Assembly: GCA_937974555.1 (NCBI GenBank)
Contig: CALJKR010000075.1
Span: forward strand, 1 to 64,000
Length of the DNA: 64,000 nt
Direction: 5' to 3'
From: an uncultured Flavobacteriales bacterium
GTDB lineage: Bacteria; Bacteroidota; Bacteroidia; Flavobacteriales_D; Sanyastnellaceae
Position 1 is the first letter of the stretch, and each line of letters starts with the position of its first letter. Below the pieces are notes generated by a model. The model had not been told where the DNA came from. It did no database searches and saw only the letters and a list, made by a program, of their open reading frames with translations. Both the position numbers and the translations under genes were made by a program. Below, one piece after another: positions 23,296-32,197 of this stretch.

Positions 23296-25695
23296 ATGAG
23301 TAAAAATTTGGTGATCGTGGAGTCCCCTGCAAAGGCAAAAACCATTGAAGGGTATTTGGGAAAAGACTTTATTGTGAAGTCGAGTATGGGGCATGTGCGA
23401 GATCTTCCCAAGAAGGATCAGGCCATCGATATGACCAAAGATTTTCAACCGGTTTATGAGGTGACTGATGACAAGAAAGACATGGTGAGAGAGCTCAAAA
23501 AATTGGCAAGCAAGGCAGAGGTGGTTTGGTTGGCGACGGATGAGGACCGCGAGGGAGAAGCCATTTCTTGGCATTTGATGGAAGCCCTGGATATCCCAGA
23601 AAGTAAGACCAAAAGAATCGTGTTCCATGAGATCACCAAAAAAGCCATTTTAAATGCCATTGACAATCCAAGACGTGTGGACATTGATTTGGTCAATGCC
23701 CAGCAAGCTCGACGCATATTAGACCGTTTGGTGGGTTTTGAATTGTCTCCGGTATTGTGGAAGAAAGTGAGACCCAGCTTGAGTGCAGGTCGCGTGCAAA
23801 GTGTTGCTGTGCGAATCATTGCGGATAGAGAGAAAGAAATTGAAGCTTTTGAGTCGACTCCTTTTTTTAATGTTCGTGGATTGTTTGATGCCAGTGGCTC
23901 CAACCTGAAGGCAGAATTGAGCAAGCGGTTGAATACTTCTTTGGACGCAATGTCCTTTATTCAATTGTGCAAAGACGCTTCTTTTTCGGTTTCTAACTTG
24001 GAAACCAAACCATCCAAAAGAACACCGGCTGCGCCTTTCACCACTTCAACCCTTCAACAGGACGCATCCAGAAAATTGGGCTTCAGCGTTTCAGGCACCA
24101 TGAGTTTGGCCCAACGCCTGTATGAGGCAGGAAAAATTACCTACATGAGAACCGACAGCGTGAACTTATCTGAGTTTGCGCTTCAAGCGGCCAAAGATGA
24201 GATTTCGAAAACTTTTGGCCCACAATATTCCAAGACCAGACAGTTTAATTCCAAATCCAAAGGTGCACAAGAGGCGCATGAGGCCATTCGTCCAACCGAC
24301 ATGAGTGTTCGCTCCGCCGGTGGTGATGAACGTGAGAAAAAATTGTATGATCTGATTTGGAAGCGAACCATGGCCAGCCAAATGGCGGATGCAGAGTTGG
24401 AAAGAACTACCGCTACCATTGCAATCTCTACAACACCCGAGGTGTTGGTTGCCAAAGGAGAGGTAATTAAGTTTGATGGCTTTTTGAAGTTGTATATTGA
24501 ATCCACAGAGGATGATTTGAGCGAAGACAATGACGAAGGCATGTTGCCTCCATTGCAGGTGGGTCAGGTGTTGATTAGAAAGGAAATGACAGCCATTCAA
24601 CGATTCACCCAAAAGCCCAGCCGATATTCAGAAGCGAGCTTGGTGAAGAAATTGGAGGAATTGGGTATTGGACGACCATCCACTTATGCACCCACCATCT
24701 CCACCATACAACAACGGGGATATGTCGAGAAGAAAGAGCTGGAGGGTGTATTGAGAAGCTATGAAGTAATTACTCTGTCGGGTAACGAAATCAAATCAGA
24801 AATCAAAACAGAACGCACAGGTGCTGACAAGGGAAAATTATTCCCAACAGACATTGGAGTGGTAGTGAACGATTTCTTGGTGAATTATTTCCCAACGATT
24901 TTGGATTACAGTTTTACCGCCAATGTGGAAGAGGAGTTTGATATCATCGCTGAAGGCAAATTGGATTGGCGAGAGATGCTTCGTAAGTTTTATTCTCCCT
25001 TTCATCAGTCCGTACAAACCACAATTGAGAGCGCATCAAGAGCATCGGGTGAACGTGAGTTGGGTGTAGACCCAGCTTCTGGGAAGCCCGTTATCGCTCG
25101 TATCGGTAGATTTGGTCCGATCATTCAAATTGGTGCGTCCGATGACGAGGAAAAGAAATTTGCATCCTTGCGTCCGGATCAGAGCATCACCAGTATCTCT
25201 TTGGAAGAGGCCATGAAATTGTTTTCATTTCCCAAGGTGTTGGGTGAGTGGAATGGAAAACCAATTGCTGTAGGATTGGGTCGTTTTGGTCCCTACATCA
25301 AATGGGACAAGACCTTTGCTTCATTGCGAACCAAAGAAGGAGATGATCCGCATACGGTTCAGTTGGATCGAGCGATTCAATTGGTAGAGGATAAAATCAA
25401 TGGGGTGAATGCCAATCTCATCAAGACCTTTGATGAGCGTCCGGATATTCAGGTAATCAAAGGACGATTTGGTCCTTACATCAAAGTCAATACAGACAAT
25501 TATAAAATTCCCAAAGGAGAAGAAGCATCAACTTTGAGCTTGGAGCGAATTTTAACCATAATGGCGGAGACCAAGCCTAGTGGAAAAAAGGCAGGAGCCA
25601 AGAAAACGGCAAGCAAGGCTGCACCCAAAAAGGCTGCACCCAAGAAGGCAGCTGCGAAAAAAGCACCCGCTAAAAAGGCCGCCAAAAAGAAGTAG
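23296..25695 (+). CDS. topA: DNA topoisomerase I (type IA)
   Basis: Relaxes negative supercoils by single-strand passage. It is 799 aa. The TOPRIM domain begins LVIVESPAKAKTIEGYLG and has the acidic WLATDEDREGEAISWH. The hinge reads LSAGRVQSVAVRII and the active-site Tyr (about 283) is in ITYMRTDSVNLS. The C-terminal half carries beta-rich topo_C repeats (ARIGRFGPIIQIG, VGLGRFGPYIKW, IKGRFGPYIKVN) instead of cysteine zinc fingers. The tail is a Lys-Ala-Pro repeat of about 40 residues, similar to histone H1-like tails and probably a nonspecific DNA-binding extension. A TTG-initiated frame from 23272 exists, but ATG 23296 matches the family start. Confidence 0.97.
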   Translation: MSKNLVIVESPAKAKTIEGYLGKDFIVKSSMGHVRDLPKKDQAIDMTKDFQPVYEVTDDKKDMVRELKKLASKAEVVWLATDEDREGEAISWHLMEALDIPESKTKRIVFHEITKKAILNAIDNPRRVDIDLVNAQQARRILDRLVGFELSPVLWKKVRPSLSAGRVQSVAVRIIADREKEIEAFESTPFFNVRGLFDASGSNLKAELSKRLNTSLDAMSFIQLCKDASFSVSNLETKPSKRTPAAPFTTSTLQQDASRKLGFSVSGTMSLAQRLYEAGKITYMRTDSVNLSEFALQAAKDEISKTFGPQYSKTRQFNSKSKGAQEAHEAIRPTDMSVRSAGGDEREKKLYDLIWKRTMASQMADAELERTTATIAISTTPEVLVAKGEVIKFDGFLKLYIESTEDDLSEDNDEGMLPPLQVGQVLIRKEMTAIQRFTQKPSRYSEASLVKKLEELGIGRPSTYAPTISTIQQRGYVEKKELEGVLRSYEVITLSGNEIKSEIKTERTGADKGKLFPTDIGVVVNDFLVNYFPTILDYSFTANVEEEFDIIAEGKLDWREMLRKFYSPFHQSVQTTIESASRASGERELGVDPASGKPVIARIGRFGPIIQIGASDDEEKKFASLRPDQSITSISLEEAMKLFSFPKVLGEWNGKPIAVGLGRFGPYIKWDKTFASLRTKEGDDPHTVQLDRAIQLVEDKINGVNANLIKTFDERPDIQVIKGRFGPYIKVNTDNYKIPKGEEASTLSLERILTIMAETKPSGKKAGAKKTASKAAPKKAAPKKAAAKKAPAKKAAKKK

Positions 25696-25734
25696 GTCTT
25701 CAGCAATGCGATGTTGATAATGTTTTAGGAAATG

Positions 25735-25760
25735 AAAGCGCCCTTCGAGGGCGCTTTTTA
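25735..25760 (+). terminator. Intrinsic terminator after topA
   Basis: AAAGCGCCC, loop TTCGA, GGGCGCTTT followed by TTA and further T residues. It lies 40 bases past the topA stop and just before the next gene. Confidence 0.88.
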
Positions 25761-25770
25761 TTTTCGAGCA

Positions 25771-26940
25771 ATGGATTTTGCTTCTTTTCTTTCGCCCACT
25801 TTATGGCATGAACAAGGAAGTTCAGGATATTCTGATTCTTCGCTCATTCATGATGTTACATTCTTTCATGACACCGAGGATTTGGATTGGAGTAAATTTA
25901 AAATGGCGCTATTGGGTGTTGAAGAAGACAGAAGAACGCAAAAGAATCATGGAGCCAGTCAAGCGCCCGATGAGGTAAGAAAAAAGTTGTATGAATTAAC
26001 CAAGTGGGATGAGCTTCCCGGCTTGATTGATCTAGGAAATGTCAAGGCAGGCAATGATTTGGAAGATACTTTTTTTGCGGTTAGATCCATTTGCGAATTT
26101 CTCATTAAAAAGGAGATTATTCCCATCGTTATCGGCGGTACACAGGATATTACGTACGCCAATTATTTGGCCTATGAAAATTTGGAGCAGACGGTGAATT
26201 TGGTCACCGTTGACCGACAATTGGATTTTGCAACCACCCATGATGACGATTTCGCTTCGGGTTATTTGAATAAAATTGTTCTGCACAAACCCAATTATCT
26301 TTTCAATTTTTCCAACCTGGGACATCAACGGTATTTGACTGATCGTGATTTGGTTGTTTTGATGGAGAAGATGTATTTTGAAGCGACGCGTTTGGGAGAA
26401 ATTCAAGGTGACATCCGGGTAGTAGAACCGGTGATTCGAAACGCAGATATCGTTTCCATTGATATTTCAGCGGTGAGACAATCTGAAAGTCCCGGCATCG
26501 CTGACCCTTCTGCCAATGGTTTGTATGGAAATGAACTTGCCCAAATCAGCCGCTACGCCGGCATGAGCGATAAGTTGACATCCATCGGATTTTATGAATA
26601 CAATCCGGTTTTTGATATTCGAGACCAATCGAGTGGTCTTTTGGCTCAGTGCATATGGTGCTTTGTTGAAGGATTTTTATACCGCAAGGGAGATTTCCCC
26701 AAAGCCGATTACACCGAGTACACCCGTTATTCTGTTTTGATGGATGATAGCGGAGATGAATTGGTATTCTACAAAAGTCCCTTGACCGATCGTTGGTGGA
26801 TGGACGTTCCTTATCCAGCGGGAACGCGGGAGAAATACGAGCGCCACCATTTGGTGCCATGCAGCTATGAGGATTATGAGACAGCATTGAGGCAAGAAAT
26901 GCCTGATCGTTGGTGGAAAACCTTTCAAAAATTAGTATGA
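25771..26940 (+). CDS. Arginase/formimidoylglutamase-fold protein, metal site degenerate
   Basis: A 389-aa protein of the ureohydrolase fold, common just upstream of porP-gldKLMN in Flavobacteriales. The fold landmarks are present: ALLGVEEDRRTQKNHGA, the GGDHS counterpart GGTQD (122-126), the DAHxD counterpart DRQLD (148-152), and SIDISAVRQSESPG (229-242). Three of the six canonical manganese ligands appear replaced: His by Gln at GGTQD, His by Gln at DRQLD, and Asp by Ser at DIS. Hydrolase activity is therefore doubtful and a structural or regulatory role is possible. The start at ATG 25771 lies after the terminator hairpin. An upstream frame from 25732 runs through that hairpin and was rejected. 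Confidence 0.82.
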   Translation: MDFASFLSPTLWHEQGSSGYSDSSLIHDVTFFHDTEDLDWSKFKMALLGVEEDRRTQKNHGASQAPDEVRKKLYELTKWDELPGLIDLGNVKAGNDLEDTFFAVRSICEFLIKKEIIPIVIGGTQDITYANYLAYENLEQTVNLVTVDRQLDFATTHDDDFASGYLNKIVLHKPNYLFNFSNLGHQRYLTDRDLVVLMEKMYFEATRLGEIQGDIRVVEPVIRNADIVSIDISAVRQSESPGIADPSANGLYGNELAQISRYAGMSDKLTSIGFYEYNPVFDIRDQSSGLLAQCIWCFVEGFLYRKGDFPKADYTEYTRYSVLMDDSGDELVFYKSPLTDRWWMDVPYPAGTREKYERHHLVPCSYEDYETALRQEMPDRWWKTFQKLV

Positions 26941-26998
26941 CCTAAATCAGTTCAATCCAAGGGCAGACGCCCGTGAGCCGATGTTTTTTTGCTTTTTT

Positions 26999-27029
26999 TT
27001 TGGATTGTGAATAAAATTTTCTAATTTAG
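26999..27029 (+). promoter_or_regulatory. Likely promoter of porP-gldKLMN
   Basis: TTTG at 26999-27002 and TAATTTAG at 27022-27029 (seven of eight matches to TAnnTTTG) are separated by 19 bases, the expected distance. The porP ATG follows at 27074. A weak hairpin (GGGC...GCCC with T-tract, near 26960-26990) precedes it. Confidence 0.6.
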
Positions 27030-27073
27030 CAATTCTACATAGCCGAGTTCGGACTAGGTGGAAACCATAAGTT

Positions 27074-28060
27074 ATGAAAATGAGAATTTCTTTTGTTGTA
27101 TTATTTGCAGTTATCCTAAGCTGGAAAGCAAGCGCTCAGCAGGATCCGCAGTTGACCAACTGGATGTTTGACAGGGTGTCTTTTAATCCAGCTTTTGCGG
27201 GATCTGACAAGATGCACAACCTTTCATTATTCTACCGCAACCAATGGACTGGATTTTCAAAAAGCCCAGTTACTTCATTGTTCAACTACCATGGATATGC
27301 TCCAGTGGGCGATCACATGATTGGTTTTGGGATTTCTACCATCGGAGAATCTCTGGGAAATGAGAACAACACCATGTTCAGAGCCAACTTGGCTTACCAC
27401 CATACCCTGGGAGCCAATCGCATCAGCATGGGCTTGCAGTTTGGAATGTTGAACAAGAGCTTGAACAACGATTGGATTTATATTGATCAAAATGATCCAT
27501 TATTGACCGGTACCAACGGAGACAATGGACTTAAATATCCACAAAGCTCTACAGCCTTTGATATGGCTTTGGGAGCAACTTTCTATCGTCCCGATAAATA
27601 TTACTTTGGTGTCTCAATGACCCATTTGACTGCATCTGATTTGCAAGACTTGAATTACCAAATGGCCCGTCACGTCTACATCGTAGGTGGATATAACCAT
27701 TCGCTCAATACAGATTTGGTTTTGCGTAGCAACATGATGGTGAAGACAGATTTGAAAGCTTCGCCTGCAGTAGATTTAAATGCTAATGTGCTTTGGAAAA
27801 ATATGTTGTGGGGTGGCTTGAGCTACCGCTTGGGCGATGCCATCGCGCCGATGATGGGATTCCAAAAAGTATTTGCTGAAAAAATTTCAGGTCGTACAAC
27901 ATTCAATCAAACTTTCCGTATTGGATATAGCTACGATTTGACCACTTCCGATGTGCGTCAGTACAGTACTGGTTCACACGAAGTATTCGTTTCTTATCTG
28001 TTCAACATTTCAAAAGAACCGTTGAAGACATACCACGTCAATCCTCGTTTCTTATACTAA
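27074..28060 (+). CDS. porP: Type IX secretion outer-membrane protein PorP/SprF
   Basis: A 328-aa outer-membrane beta-barrel of the PorP/SprF family. The signal peptide ends at SASAQ (residue 21). It is followed by the family hallmark QDPQLTNWMFDRVSFNPAFAG, then YRNQWTGFSKSPVTSLFNYH, and repeated aromatic strands ending YLFNISKEPLKTYHVNPRFLY. In gliding species, SprF-type members help deliver the SprB adhesin to the surface. In Porphyromonas, PorP binds the PorK/N ring. It is the first gene of the gldKLMN operon, with the lipoprotein gene gldK next. Confidence 0.95.
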   Translation: MKMRISFVVLFAVILSWKASAQQDPQLTNWMFDRVSFNPAFAGSDKMHNLSLFYRNQWTGFSKSPVTSLFNYHGYAPVGDHMIGFGISTIGESLGNENNTMFRANLAYHHTLGANRISMGLQFGMLNKSLNNDWIYIDQNDPLLTGTNGDNGLKYPQSSTAFDMALGATFYRPDKYYFGVSMTHLTASDLQDLNYQMARHVYIVGGYNHSLNTDLVLRSNMMVKTDLKASPAVDLNANVLWKNMLWGGLSYRLGDAIAPMMGFQKVFAEKISGRTTFNQTFRIGYSYDLTTSDVRQYSTGSHEVFVSYLFNISKEPLKTYHVNPRFLY

Positions 28061-28151
28061 TTGAATGGAATTGAAACAAAATGTATTATTATTGCGTTGG
28101 AAATATTTGCTCAAGAAGAATAGTGGGAGGGAGAATTTAAAAAAGGAAATC

Positions 28152-29534
28152 ATGAAAAAGTCATTTTTGTATTTCTTAATTGCCGTAGCATTATACGGTT
28201 GTTATGCACCCGCTGGAGGTGAATTGGTTGGGGTTTATCCAAGAGATGAATGGTACCAAGCCAACCCATATGGAATGAATTATATTCATTTCGGTTCATA
28301 TACCATGGGCCCCAGCGATCAAGACGTTCCTTACGCTTTGAACAATCGTGCAAAAACGGTAACCATCCCAGCATTCTATATCGACCAAACGGAGATCTCA
28401 AACAATGAGTATCGCCAGTTTGTGTATTGGGTTAAAGACTCTTTGATGTTGGATGCCTTGGCTCAAGCAGATATCGAGGGGTATTCATTCAAAGAGCGCG
28501 AGGACGGTAAAGAATTTGAGCGTTTTGTGAACAAAGGATACACCTTGAATTGGGAGGAGCCCATTGATCTAAGTAACGAAGAGGTGTTTGACGTGATCTT
28601 TGACGGATTTTATTTGCAAGGAGCTGAGAAGTTTTATGATCGTTGGGAAATTGATTCACGCAAATTGAAATACCGTTATTGGTGGATTGATTTGCAATCT
28701 GCGTCAAGAAAGGCAGGTAAGGATGAATTCAGCCAAGCCAACCAATTGGATCAATTGTTCTCTTACAAAGGACACAATGACCGCAGCAAGTTTATCATTG
28801 AAGAAGATGTATGGGTTTATCCTGACACTTTGGTATGGGTGCATGATTTTACATACGGATTCAATGAGCCATTGACCGAAAACTATTTCTGGCATCCGGC
28901 CTATGATGATTATCCAGTGGTTGGTGTTTCTTGGGGACAGTGTCAAGCATTCTGCGCTTGGAGAACCCAAATCATGAACGACTTCCGTCACAAAAATGGC
29001 ATGTCATACATTCAACGTTTCCGTTTGCCATCAGAGGCAGAATGGGAATATGCTTCTCGCGGAGGTTTGGAATTGTCTCCATATCCTTGGGGAGGTCCAT
29101 ACACCCGTAACTACTTGGGATGTCCATTGGCCAACTTCAAGCCCATGCGTGGTGATTATGTTGAAGACAATGGTTGTCATACAGTACCCATTTATTCCTA
29201 TTCACCCAATGATTACGGGTTATTCAATATGGCTGGAAACGTTTCAGAGTGGACCAACACAGCTTATGATGAAAGCGTTTATGAGTTTTCACATGACTTG
29301 AGTCCAGAATATCAATATCGTGCAGCAACACATGATCCCCCCTCATTGAAACGCAAAGTTATTCGTGGAGGTAGCTGGAAAGACATTGGATATTTTATCC
29401 AAACAGGAACTCGTTCATACGAGTATCAGGATACAGCAAAATCATATATCGGTTTCCGTTGTGTGATGAGCTATTTGGGAAGAGGAAAATCAGCTGCAGA
29501 TGGTGAGTTTAACGCACCAATGGAGATGGAATAA
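28152..29534 (+). CDS. gldK: Gliding/T9SS lipoprotein GldK (PorK)
   Basis: Outer-membrane lipoprotein that forms, with GldN, the periplasmic ring of the type IX secretion system. It has 461 aa. The signal peptide MKKSFLYFLIAVALYGC has the lipobox Cys at 17. The body is a formylglycine-generating-enzyme/sulfatase-modifying fold: FYIDQTEISNNEYRQFV, RLPSEAEWEYASRGG, MAGNVSEWTNTAYD, VIRGGSWKD. The fold is used structurally in GldK. The frame is open from 28065, but ATG 28152 yields a proper lipoprotein signal. Confidence 0.97.
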   Translation: MKKSFLYFLIAVALYGCYAPAGGELVGVYPRDEWYQANPYGMNYIHFGSYTMGPSDQDVPYALNNRAKTVTIPAFYIDQTEISNNEYRQFVYWVKDSLMLDALAQADIEGYSFKEREDGKEFERFVNKGYTLNWEEPIDLSNEEVFDVIFDGFYLQGAEKFYDRWEIDSRKLKYRYWWIDLQSASRKAGKDEFSQANQLDQLFSYKGHNDRSKFIIEEDVWVYPDTLVWVHDFTYGFNEPLTENYFWHPAYDDYPVVGVSWGQCQAFCAWRTQIMNDFRHKNGMSYIQRFRLPSEAEWEYASRGGLELSPYPWGGPYTRNYLGCPLANFKPMRGDYVEDNGCHTVPIYSYSPNDYGLFNMAGNVSEWTNTAYDESVYEFSHDLSPEYQYRAATHDPPSLKRKVIRGGSWKDIGYFIQTGTRSYEYQDTAKSYIGFRCVMSYLGRGKSAADGEFNAPMEME

Positions 29535-29580
29535 CAATAAAAACAACAACAATTAAAAAAAACCTTTTAAAAAGAAAATT

Positions 29581-30399
29581 ATGAAACCAGGAAGTAAGGC
29601 GTGGAAGAACTTTATGTCCAAATTGTATGGATTGGGAGCTGCGGTGGTAATTATCGGTGCGATGTTTAAAATTGAGCACTGGCCAGGCGCATCTTTGTTT
29701 TTGATTGTCGGTTTGTCGGCGGAAGCGTTGATTTTCATTTTCTCTGCATTTGAACCGTTACATGAAGATCCAGATTGGTCTTTGGTTTATCCTGAGTTGG
29801 CTTTGCCAGAAGAAGGAAAGAAGAATTTGAAAGAAAGCAACAAAGGTAAAATTGCCGGTGGTGGTTCTGGTTCTGGAAACGGTGGTTCAATGTCTCAGCA
29901 ATTGGATAAAATGTTGGAAGAAGCGAAAGTTGATCCAGAGTTGATCGCAAGTTTAGGTGAAGGCATGAGAACTTTCTCTCAAAACGCCAAGCAATTGGGA
30001 GATACTGCGGATGCAGCAGCAGCAGCTTCTGATTACGCTTCATCATTGCGTACCGCTTCAGGTCGTGTTTCTTCATTGGCTGATACCTATGCTCAAGTTT
30101 CTGAGAGCTTGACCGGAATGGCTGAGCAAGCACAGAGTGGGGCTACTACAGGAGCACATTTGGCTAAGATGTCAGAGAATTTGGCTGCTTTGAACAACAT
30201 GTATGAGTTGCAATTGTCAGAGATGGCTCAAACCCGTGCTTTGTATGCAGATATGCACAGTTTGGTTTCAAATCTTTCTGAATCTGTTGAAGATACCAAG
30301 CGTTACAAAGACAATATCTCTGAGTTGGCTAATAACTTGAAGTCGTTGAACACTGTTTATGCAAACATGTTGAACGCAATGGGTACTGCACGTCAGTAA
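29581..30399 (+). CDS. gldL: T9SS/gliding motor protein GldL (PorL)
   Basis: Inner-membrane part of the rotary motor that powers type IX secretion and gliding. It has 272 aa. Two membrane helices near the N terminus (LYGLGAAVVIIGAMFKIEHWPG and LFLIVGLSAEALIFIFSAF) include the conserved Lys-Ile-Glu in the first helix region, where the glutamate acts in proton flow in studied systems. The long cytosolic C-terminal part is helical and rich in Ala, Ser and Leu (QQLDKMLEEAKVDPELIASL, repeated heptads up to residue 270). It partners with GldM, which follows after 45 bases. Confidence 0.97.
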   Translation: MKPGSKAWKNFMSKLYGLGAAVVIIGAMFKIEHWPGASLFLIVGLSAEALIFIFSAFEPLHEDPDWSLVYPELALPEEGKKNLKESNKGKIAGGGSGSGNGGSMSQQLDKMLEEAKVDPELIASLGEGMRTFSQNAKQLGDTADAAAAASDYASSLRTASGRVSSLADTYAQVSESLTGMAEQAQSGATTGAHLAKMSENLAALNNMYELQLSEMAQTRALYADMHSLVSNLSESVEDTKRYKDNISELANNLKSLNTVYANMLNAMGTARQ

Positions 30400-30444
30400 T
30401 TCTAAAAATAATACGAATTAAAAATCTTTTAAAGACTTTTTAGA

Positions 30445-32184
30445 ATGGCAGGCGGTAAAGAAACCCCACGGCAGAAGATGATCGGGATGATGTACCTGGT
30501 CTTGACTGCCTTGTTGGCGATGAACATTTCCAAGGACGTATTGAATGCGTTTATTCAAATCAATCATGGTTTGAATAAAACCAACAGCATCCTTGAAGAA
30601 AAATCTCAGCGCACCATTGATGGAATCAACAAAAGCCCTGAAGGTGCCAAAGCGGTGCCTTTCCAGAAGGCAGTTGGTGATGTGGATAAGTGGGCTGATG
30701 AATTGATTGATTACATTGAATTGATGAAGGCCCACGTTATGGCTTCATCAGGAAAGGCAAATGAGACAGGTGAAGGCTTTGAGGAATACTTGATTGATAA
30801 TCCAGATAGCCCAGGTCGTAAGATTGCCATCGCTCCTGACGCAAAAAATGCAGAAGGAAAGTTGATTATCTCCAAACCTGATGAAAACCAGAACAACACC
30901 TCTTTGTTGATTGGACATGCTCCAGAGGCGCCAAGAACTGAAGAGTTTTCTGCATCGGATTTGAAAAAACATTTGATTGAGTTCAAAGAAAGATTATTGA
31001 AAATCAATGTGCAACGTGCGGACAGCGGTGCTGCTGCATTCACATTGCCAGAAGATCTTCAAGAAGCAATCAAAGGAACCTTCAACTTTGATGGTCCTTT
31101 CTTGGACAAAGATGGAAAAGAAGAATCTTGGGAAGTGAACAACTTCTTCCACATGCCATTGGTAGCTGTTTTGGCCAGTATGACCAAAATTGAAACGGAT
31201 GTAATGAACATCAAGAACAACGTTTGTATGGCATTGGCCCAAGGGATCAACGCTACAGATATGAAGTTCTCTGACATTACCGTTGCTGTGGTTCCAAAGA
31301 ATGGAGCAGTTATCAAAGGTGGTGATTTTGAAGCAGACGTCTTCTTGGCGGCATTTAACCGCTCAAGTAAATCCAAGATCTACATTGGAGGAGAGTGTGA
31401 TCCGGAATCTACGCCCACCGTATTCCCTGCAAGCGGATCTCCAGAAGCAGAGTCAGATAACAATGGTAAATGTCACTTCAAACGCAATACCGGCGGTATG
31501 AGCATTGGAGAGCATGCATTCAAAGGCCAAATCGAATACATGAAGAACGGGAAGCCTGAGTATATTCCTTTCATCATTCCAGCATTTTATGTAATGGAAC
31601 CCATGGCGGTTATCAGCGCATCTAAGTGTAACGTACTTTATTCTGGATTGGAAAATCCGATTGAGGTTTCTGTTCCTGGTGTGAATGGTACCATTACACC
31701 TTCTTGCCAAGGATGTCAATTGACCAAAAGCGGTGCGGCATATATTGCAAAGCCAGATGCGAATGTGAAAAAGGCAGTTATTTCTGTATCTGCTACAGTG
31801 AATGGACAAAACAAGAACATGGGAAGCAAAGAATTCCGTGTGAAGAACGTGCCTAGTCCAGATCCAGTGTTTGCAGGTAAGAAGCCCATGGATAATACCA
31901 TTTCTCGCGGAGAGTTGATCAGCAATGGAACAGTAGCAGCTGTTTTGGATCAATCGTTCATCTTCGAAGGAATTAACTACAGCGTGACTGGTTTTAGCTT
32001 AACCATCAACACCGGTTCTGTTACAGTAGAGAAAAAATCTACCAATAGCCAGTTCACTGCAGAAATGAAACAATTGTTGCAAAACGTAAAACCTGGCGCT
32101 ACGGTGGCATTGACTAACATCACTGCTGTAGGACCTGGAGGTGGATCACGTCGTTTGGCTCCGATTGTATTAAAAGTAAACTAA
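30445..32184 (+). CDS. gldM: T9SS/gliding motor protein GldM (PorM)
   Basis: Inner-membrane anchored periplasm-spanning shaft that couples the GldL motor to the GldK/N ring. It has 579 aa, longer than Flavobacterium johnsoniae GldM (513). The N terminus has MAGGKETPRQKMIGMMYLV with one membrane helix (MIGMMYLVLTALLAMNISK) and the conserved start of the periplasmic part (DVLNAFIQINHGLNKTN). Helical and beta-rich domains follow, with C-terminal LTNITAVGPGGGSRRLAPI. The extra length seems to lie between the first helical domain and the D2 domain. It is in an operon with gldL and gldN. Confidence 0.97.
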   Translation: MAGGKETPRQKMIGMMYLVLTALLAMNISKDVLNAFIQINHGLNKTNSILEEKSQRTIDGINKSPEGAKAVPFQKAVGDVDKWADELIDYIELMKAHVMASSGKANETGEGFEEYLIDNPDSPGRKIAIAPDAKNAEGKLIISKPDENQNNTSLLIGHAPEAPRTEEFSASDLKKHLIEFKERLLKINVQRADSGAAAFTLPEDLQEAIKGTFNFDGPFLDKDGKEESWEVNNFFHMPLVAVLASMTKIETDVMNIKNNVCMALAQGINATDMKFSDITVAVVPKNGAVIKGGDFEADVFLAAFNRSSKSKIYIGGECDPESTPTVFPASGSPEAESDNNGKCHFKRNTGGMSIGEHAFKGQIEYMKNGKPEYIPFIIPAFYVMEPMAVISASKCNVLYSGLENPIEVSVPGVNGTITPSCQGCQLTKSGAAYIAKPDANVKKAVISVSATVNGQNKNMGSKEFRVKNVPSPDPVFAGKKPMDNTISRGELISNGTVAAVLDQSFIFEGINYSVTGFSLTINTGSVTVEKKSTNSQFTAEMKQLLQNVKPGATVALTNITAVGPGGGSRRLAPIVLKVN

Positions 32185-32197
32185 ACAACCCGTTATT

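Noticed and set aside
23224..23628. A 134-aa frame antisense to topA
   Set aside because: It covers the topA start and its promoter in reverse, has unusual composition, and topA is certain.
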